From positions 1-10,648 of the forward strand of contig JALSHM010000419.1 of the NCBI GenBank assembly GCA_026982235.1: DNA of 10,648 nucleotides, given 5' to 3'. Below, one piece after another: positions 7,534 through 10,648 of this stretch. The DNA comes from Robiginitomaculum sp. Its GTDB lineage: Bacteria > Pseudomonadota > Alphaproteobacteria > Caulobacterales > Maricaulaceae. Numbering within the stretch: position 1 is the stretch's first letter; each line of letters begins with the position of its first letter. A program made the translations under genes and the position numbers. Below the pieces are notes generated by a model, which was not told the DNA's origin, ran no database searches, and saw only the letters and a list, made by a program, of their open reading frames with translations.

Positions 7534-8535
7534 TTCTGTGAATCGCGGCGCATTTGCCGGGTACACTACTCCCTCTTGCTCCGTATGCGTCTTGCGGGCT
7601 TTGTTATGGGGATGAGCGGCAGCTTCCTGATAGCTCAGGACAGGGGTGACGCAGGCGTCTGTGTTTTCGAACAAGGCTTCCCAATGGGCGCGGGGTTTAC
7701 TGGCGAAAATTTGCCTGAGGCGCTCGCTTTGTGCCGCCCATAATTTGGGGTCATTTTGGGCGCCGTAAATTTGTGGATCGAGTTGCAAGACTTTAAGCAT
7801 TTCGCTAAAAAAATGAGGCTCCAGACAGCCAACCGCCATATAGCCGCCGTCGCTTGTGGTGTAACAGCGGTAAAACGGCCTTGAACCGTCGAGCAAATTC
7901 GTGCCGCGTTTTTCCGACCACATGCCTAAGCTATCCAAAGAATGGACGATGCCCATCATGGAAAATGTGCCGTCGATAATCGCTGCATCTATGACACAGC
8001 CCTTTCCGGATTTTTGCGCCTCCAACAAGGCGGCCAATATGCCGATGACTAAAAATTGACTACCACCCCCATAATCGCCGACAAAATTTAGCGGTAGGGC
8101 AGGTGGTCTATCCGCATCCCCCAGAGCATGAAGCGCACCCGTTAGCCCAATATAATTGATGTCGTGTCCAGCTTTGCGCGCCCAAGGCCCATCTTGCCCC
8201 CAACCCGTCATCCGCCCGTAAATCAGCGCCGGATTGATTTTGTGGCAATCTTCGGGACCAAGCCCGAGCTTTTCCATAACCCCTGGCCGGTTGCCTTCAA
8301 AGACAATATGGGCGGCGGGGAGCATGTCGAGTACAGACTGGCGCCCTGTATCTGTCTTTAAATCAAGCTCTAAACAGATTTTACCGCGATTTTCTACGGG
8401 GAGTTTAAGCGCCCCGGGTCTTTCAATGCGGATTACTTCAGCACCCAAATCCGCTAATAATTGGCCAGCATAAGGCGTAGGGCCTATGCCGGAAAGCTCT
8501 ATAACTTTGGTGCCTGTAAGTGGCTTGTTCACCAT
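7522..8535 (-). CDS. Alpha-methylacyl-CoA racemase, family III CoA-transferase fold
   Basis: The product belongs to the CaiB/BaiF (family III CoA-transferase) superfamily and best fits alpha-methylacyl-CoA racemase (EC 5.1.99.4), which interconverts (2R)- and (2S)-2-methylacyl-CoAs so that branched fatty acids or sterol side chains can enter beta-oxidation. The hallmark catalytic residues of Mycobacterium tuberculosis MCR have counterparts: GHDINYIGLTGAL gives His124 (MCR H126), VGDYGGG gives Asp154 (MCR D156) and CLEP gives Glu239 (MCR E241). The family N-terminus PLTGTKVIELSGIGP starts at residue 5, which fixes ATG 8535; the frame stays open upstream to 8823, but those 96 codons do not look like a protein of this family. 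No clear ribosome binding site is visible. At 337 residues it is slightly shorter than the usual 360-380. Other family members transfer CoA, so activity is likely but not certain. Confidence 0.92.
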   Translation of the reverse strand: MVNKPLTGTKVIELSGIGPTPYAGQLLADLGAEVIRIERPGALKLPVENRGKICLELDLKTDTGRQSVLDMLPAAHIVFEGNRPGVMEKLGLGPEDCHKINPALIYGRMTGWGQDGPWARKAGHDINYIGLTGALHALGDADRPPALPLNFVGDYGGGSQFLVIGILAALLEAQKSGKGCVIDAAIIDGTFSMMGIVHSLDSLGMWSEKRGTNLLDGSRPFYRCYTTSDGGYMAVGCLEPHFFSEMLKVLQLDPQIYGAQNDPKLWAAQSERLRQIFASKPRAHWEALFENTDACVTPVLSYQEAAAHPHNKARKTHTEQEGVVYPANAPRFTELLP

Positions 8536-8616
8536 ATTATCAAATTCAATCACAAAAATTACACATCCCATTACAAATAAATAACTTGCAGAACAAAATA
8601 CTAACGATAAGTTAAA

Positions 8617-8630
8617 TATATACGTATATA
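8617..8630. promoter_or_regulatory. Perfect 14-bp AT-rich palindrome in a divergent promoter region
   Basis: TATATACGTATATA is its own reverse complement. It lies in the AT-rich region upstream of both the racemase gene (start 8535, minus) and the small basic-protein gene (start 8741, plus). Its right end overlaps a perfect -10 hexamer TATAAT (8627-8632) on the plus strand, although no good -35 sits 16-18 bases before it. It could be an operator governing one or both genes, or simply promoter DNA of low complexity. Confidence 0.4.
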
Positions 8631-8664
8631 ATAAAATGGAGAACGATTCGGTTTTACTTGTTAA

Positions 8665-8680
8665 TTTTACTGAGGTAAAA
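8665..8680 (+). repeat. TTTTAC/GTAAAA hairpin in the small-gene leader
   Basis: TTTTAC (8665-8670) and GTAAAA (8675-8680) form a perfect 6-bp inverted repeat with a TGAG loop, about 60 bases before the favoured start of the small basic-protein gene. A further GTTTTAC copy lies just upstream (8651-8657) and could compete for pairing. The stem is AT-rich and weak; no known riboswitch pattern is recognised. If translation began at 8636 instead, this would be coding sequence. Confidence 0.3.
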
Positions 8681-8727
8681 GCGAATGGAAAATGTCTGGA
8701 GGGCGTAGACACAGAACGTAGAAGTCT

Positions 8728-8733
8728 GGGGAG
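8728..8733 (+). promoter_or_regulatory. Ribosome binding site that decides the small-protein start
   Basis: GGGGAG lies 7 bases before ATG 8741, a strong Shine-Dalgarno match at good spacing. The upstream in-frame ATG at 8636 is preceded only by A/T sequence (TATATAATAAA) and overlaps the likely -10 region. This favours the 53-residue product. Confidence 0.7.
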
Positions 8734-8740
8734 ACGCATT

Positions 8741-8902
8741 ATGACCGACCGGAAAAATAACAAAAAAACCATCCGCGCCATCAAGGCGGATTTGAAGCGC
8801 CTAAAGAAAATCTTGAAAAGCAAATATGTCAGGCCGGCTGATTATGCTACGCGTGACCGTTTAGCACGCCGTTTGCGTGATGTTGAAAAGTTAGGCGCTT
8901 AG
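8741..8902 (+). CDS. Small, very basic, helical protein of unknown function
   Basis: A 53-codon frame starts at ATG 8741 behind a strong GGGGAG site. The product carries about 19 Lys/Arg against 6 Asp/Glu, so its net charge is near +13. It reads as two amphipathic helices: residues about 8-28 with hydrophobic positions I11, I14, L18, L21, I24 and L25, then a break at Pro32, then about 34-51 with L41, L45, V48 and L51. Such a basic helical hairpin could bind nucleic acid, the ribosome or an acidic partner, but no family is recognised and no cysteine or signal peptide is present. A longer version from ATG 8636 (88 residues) is possible but lacks a ribosome binding site. It is divergent from the racemase gene and separated by 148 bp from maoC, so probably its own unit. 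Confidence 0.65.
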   Translation: MTDRKNNKKTIRAIKADLKRLKKILKSKYVRPADYATRDRLARRLRDVEKLGA

Positions 8903-8930
8903 AGCTTGTCCCTAAATCCGGGATAAATCC

Positions 8931-8972
8931 TAGTAAGGTTCTTCTAGTAAGATTCTTCTAGTAAGGTTCTTG
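8931..8972 (+). repeat. Three tandem 14-bp repeats
   Basis: TAGTAAGGTTCTTC is repeated head-to-tail three times (8931-8944, 8945-8958, 8959-8972). The second copy has A for G at unit position 8, the third ends in G. Each unit contains an AAGRTTCTT core that is palindromic or nearly so. The array lies between the small basic-protein gene and the maoC promoter and is not coding. A short direct repeat TAAATCC occurs just before it (8913-8919 and 8924-8930). It may be an array of regulator sites or a small variable tandem repeat. Confidence 0.85.
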
Positions 8973-8992
8973 TTGGTAGGGCGTTTGTTTGC

Positions 8993-9020
8993 TTGCGCTT
9001 GGGGAAAAAATCTCTATTAT
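8993..9020 (+). promoter_or_regulatory. Putative sigma-70-type promoter of the maoC operon
   Basis: A -35-like TTGCGC (8993-8998) is separated by 16 bases from a -10-like TATTAT (9015-9020). Transcription would begin near 9027, giving a leader of about 25 bases with the AAGAGG ribosome binding site (9037-9042) 8 bases before ATG 9051. The match is moderate and is an inference from sequence only. Confidence 0.45.
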
Positions 9021-9035
9021 GCAAAAAAATGCATA
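9018..9035. promoter_or_regulatory. Inverted repeat at the maoC promoter start site, candidate operator
   Basis: TATGCA (9018-9023) and TGCATA (9030-9035) form a perfect 6-bp inverted repeat with an A6 spacer. It overlaps the end of the putative -10 and the expected transcription start, a classical place for a repressor operator. No regulator gene is next to it in the window, so the protein that would bind is unknown. Confidence 0.4.
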
Positions 9036-9050
9036 TAAGAGGATTTTATC

Positions 9051-9503
9051 ATGAGCGTATTAGAGAGCTTGCAAGCCAAAGTCGGGCAGGAACTTGGTGT
9101 ATCTGATTGGGCGGTCATGACCCAAGACAGGATTTCTGGATTTGCCGATGTTACAGAAGATCACCAATTTATCCATGTAGACGCTGAGAAAGCCAAAATG
9201 TTTACCCCATTTGGCGGTACGATTGCGCACGGGTTTTTGACTTTGTCCATGTTGTCCCGTTTTGCTGAAACCGGATTGCCTGCGGTTGAGGGAGCTAAAA
9301 TGGGCATGAATTACGGCCTGAATAAAGTCCGGTTTTTATCTCCCGTACCAAGTGGTGCGAAAATTCGCGGTCGGTTTACTTTGGCCTCTGCAGAAGAGAA
9401 AAACCCTGGGCAGCTCTTATTGTGCCACACTGTAACGGTGGAAATCGACGGTGCGCCAAAGCCTGCCGCTGTCGCCGAATGGCTGTCACTAATCTTTATA
9501 TAA
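9051..9503 (+). CDS. MaoC-family (R)-specific enoyl-CoA hydratase, NodN-like
   Basis: This 150-residue single hot-dog-fold protein belongs to the MaoC/hydratase-2 family, which adds water to trans-2-enoyl-CoA to give (3R)-hydroxyacyl-CoA. The catalytic pair appears as FADVTEDHQFIHVD, giving Asp37 and His42, spaced as in the family (D-x4-H). PFGGTIAHGFLTLSM (53-67) is the conserved second part of the substrate-binding region, and the C-terminus has the usual AEWL (147 region). The start is set by AAGAGG 8 bases upstream of ATG 9051. The SDR gene follows after 17 bases, so the two are co-transcribed, and the dehydrogenase would oxidise exactly the 3R-hydroxy product. The chain length or branching it prefers is unknown; single-domain MaoC proteins of this NodN-like type also act outside beta-oxidation. 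Confidence 0.92.
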   Translation: MSVLESLQAKVGQELGVSDWAVMTQDRISGFADVTEDHQFIHVDAEKAKMFTPFGGTIAHGFLTLSMLSRFAETGLPAVEGAKMGMNYGLNKVRFLSPVPSGAKIRGRFTLASAEEKNPGQLLLCHTVTVEIDGAPKPAAVAEWLSLIFI

Positions 9504-9510
9504 ATACTGT

Positions 9511-9515
9511 AGGAA
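9511..9515 (+). promoter_or_regulatory. Ribosome binding site that fixes the SDR start
   Basis: AGGAA lies 5 bases before ATG 9521. The frame is open further upstream to 9422, but that extension overlaps the end of maoC in another frame and is cysteine/arginine-rich junk, so 9521 is the start. Confidence 0.75.
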
Positions 9516-9520
9516 ATCAC

Positions 9521-10423
9521 ATGAAAATTGAATTTACAGGCCGCGTGGCGATTGTCACTGGCGCGGGTGCTGGCTTGGGTCGTTCACATGCATTGGAACT
9601 GGCGCGGCGCGGCGCCAAAGTCGTGGTTAATGACCTAGGCGGTGCGGCAGATGGCACGGGTGGATCACTCACGCCAGCCCAAGAAGTTGCGGACATCATT
9701 ATCCAAAACGGCGGCGAAGCTATTGTCAGCGGCGCCAATGTTGCGGACTACGCGCAGGTGGAAGCCATGGTCGGTGAGGCTATGGACAAATGGGGCAGGG
9801 TGGATGTGCTTGTCAATAATGCCGGAATTTTGCGAGATAAGTCTTTTGTCAAAATGGATTTAAAGGACTTTCAAGTCGTTTTGGATGTGCATTTAATGGG
9901 CAGTGTCAACTGCACCAAAGCCGTCTGGGACATTATGCGCGAACAAGCCTATGGCCGTATCGCCATGACCACATCTTCGTCCGGCATGTATGGGAATTTT
10001 GGCCAATCTAATTATGGCGCCGCTAAGGCTGGCTTGGTTGGCTTTATGAACACGCTGTGTATTGAGGGCGCGAAATACGATATTCGCGTGAACGCCCTTT
10101 CACCTGTTGCCCATACCCGCATGACGGAGGGCTTAATCCCCGAAGAAGCTCTGAAATTGTTAACGCCTGAGTCTGTGACGGCTGGATTGGTTGCTTTGGT
10201 GGCAGAAAATGCGCCCAACCGCACCATATTGTGCGCAGGTGCTGGCGGCTATGCCCGCACGGTGATTAGCGAAACCGATGGTATTTATTTGGCACCCGCA
10301 GATCAGACACCTGAAAATGTCATGGCGGGCATGGATAAAATTAACGACATTGCGGGTGCGCAAGAATTTACCCAAGGCTTCCAGCAATCGGAGAAATTTG
10401 TCGGCAAGGCTATGAAAGCTTAA
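9521..10423 (+). CDS. Short-chain dehydrogenase, MFE-2-type 3-hydroxyacyl-CoA dehydrogenase
   Basis: The 300-residue product is a classical short-chain dehydrogenase: cofactor motif TGAGAGLG (13-20), Asp38 in VVVNDLGG (pointing to NAD+ rather than NADP+), NNAG (99-102), catalytic Ser152 or Ser153 in TTSSSG, and the YGAAK motif with Tyr165 and Lys169. The insertion after NDLGG (glycine-rich, residues 40-50) and the C-terminal extension of about 60 residues beyond the core are features of the dehydrogenase domain of peroxisomal multifunctional enzyme 2 (HSD17B4), which oxidises (3R)-hydroxyacyl-CoA. It lies 17 bases after the MaoC hydratase gene and 12 bases before the next, so the operon joins the two MFE-2 activities as separate proteins. 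A more general SDR (for example a 3-oxoacyl reductase) cannot be excluded from sequence alone. Confidence 0.9.
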   Translation: MKIEFTGRVAIVTGAGAGLGRSHALELARRGAKVVVNDLGGAADGTGGSLTPAQEVADIIIQNGGEAIVSGANVADYAQVEAMVGEAMDKWGRVDVLVNNAGILRDKSFVKMDLKDFQVVLDVHLMGSVNCTKAVWDIMREQAYGRIAMTTSSSGMYGNFGQSNYGAAKAGLVGFMNTLCIEGAKYDIRVNALSPVAHTRMTEGLIPEEALKLLTPESVTAGLVALVAENAPNRTILCAGAGGYARTVISETDGIYLAPADQTPENVMAGMDKINDIAGAQEFTQGFQQSEKFVGKAMKA

Positions 10424-10435
10424 AGGGCAAGCTTA

Positions 10436-10648
10436 ATGGATAAAGCCAAAATATATGCGCGGGTCGCAGGGGAAATCGCCGCCGTCAATGCGGGCGAGAC
10501 ATCTATGATTGCCCGCTATGCCACCGCCTGTTGCCTCCTTAAGCAAGCTTTCCCGCAATTTTATTGGACCGGGTTCTATTTGGTCGACCCGCATAAGCCA
10601 GATGAATTGGTGGTCGGCCCTTATCAAGGCACATTAGGGTGCTTGCGT
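10436..10648 (+). CDS. msrC: Free methionine-(R)-sulfoxide reductase (GAF domain), 5' part
   Basis: The last 71 codons match the N-terminal part of fRMsr (EC 1.8.4.14; E. coli MsrC/YebR), a GAF-domain enzyme that reduces free methionine-(R)-sulfoxide in the cytoplasm. Recognisable segments are AGETSMIA (19-26), WTGFYLVD (44-51) and VVGPYQGTLGCLR (59-71). The cysteine at 69 corresponds to the first of the three redox cysteines of YebR (C84 of QGKIAC in E. coli); the other two lie beyond the window. ATG 10436 is preceded by AAAGGG 8 bases upstream and comes 12 bases after the SDR stop, so it is probably the third gene of the operon. Linking oxidative-stress repair to acyl-CoA metabolism may be incidental. 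The end is cut by the window and not a frameshift. Confidence 0.93.
   Translation, partial: MDKAKIYARVAGEIAAVNAGETSMIARYATACCLLKQAFPQFYWTGFYLVDPHKPDELVVGPYQGTLGCLR

Noticed and set aside
8636..8740. Longer start for the small basic protein
   Set aside because: ATG 8636 has no ribosome binding site and overlaps a likely -10 box; ATG 8741 has GGGGAG at good spacing. The longer form is kept only as an alternative.
8536..8823. N-terminal extension of the racemase by 96 codons
   Set aside because: The frame is open, but the family N-terminus starts right after ATG 8535, the extension lies across an AT-rich promoter region and the opposite-strand small gene, and it resembles no domain.
9422..9520. 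Upstream extension of the SDR gene into maoC
   Set aside because: It has no ribosome binding site, overlaps maoC in a different frame, and the SDR cofactor motif begins only 13 residues after ATG 9521.
1..10648. A new defence, mobile or biosynthetic system
   Set aside because: No recombinase, nuclease cassette, toxin-antitoxin pair, spacer array, retroelement or phage gene is visible; the uvrA and methyltransferase genes stand alone and are of ordinary families.

Overview
This window looks like a chromosomal segment of an alphaproteobacterium of moderate GC content, perhaps a marine Hyphomonadaceae/Robiginitomaculum-like lineage; that placement is inference. It rests on the UvrA zinc-finger variant (CPVS in place of CPVC) that I recall from alphaproteobacterial UvrAs, on a folate-dependent TrmFO, and on the mix of acyl-CoA metabolism genes. 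Most of it is compact housekeeping DNA with short intergenic gaps. I see no tRNA, rRNA, CRISPR array, transposase, integrase or phage gene, and no recognisable defence or otherwise undescribed multi-gene system.

Layout. Positions 1-132 (minus) hold the 5' end of a lipoprotein gene with a clear lipobox and a proline-rich linker; the rest lies outside the window. trmFO (245-1630, minus) makes the tRNA T-loop methyluridine. Divergent from it is a pair of tandem, paralogous six-helix membrane proteins (1737-2762 and 2781-3755, plus). uvrA (3758-6589, minus) converges on the second membrane gene with only 2 bp between stop codons. Divergent from uvrA is a zinc-ribbon SAM methyltransferase (6736-7533, plus), whose 3' end overlaps by 12 bp the 3' end of a convergent alpha-methylacyl-CoA racemase gene (7522-8535, minus). 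An AT-rich divergent region follows, then a small very basic protein (8741-8902, plus), a 148-bp intergenic stretch with three tandem 14-bp repeats and a putative promoter/operator, and a tight plus-strand cluster: a MaoC-type hydratase (9051-9503), an SDR dehydrogenase like the dehydrogenase domain of MFE-2 (9521-10423), and the start of a GAF-domain free methionine-(R)-sulfoxide reductase (10436 to the end).

How the genes work together. The racemase, MaoC hydratase and SDR dehydrogenase form a coherent set: they match activities that in eukaryotes are AMACR and the two core domains of peroxisomal multifunctional enzyme 2, which handle branched or 2-methyl acyl-CoAs. That they share a pathway here is inference from gene order and family. 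uvrA (nucleotide-excision repair), trmFO (tRNA modification) and the methionine sulfoxide reductase are independent housekeeping or stress genes. The two membrane proteins and the small basic protein are the least understood parts; the most interesting non-coding signals are the 14-bp repeats, the palindromes near the racemase and maoC promoters, and a hairpin that covers a ribosome binding site.
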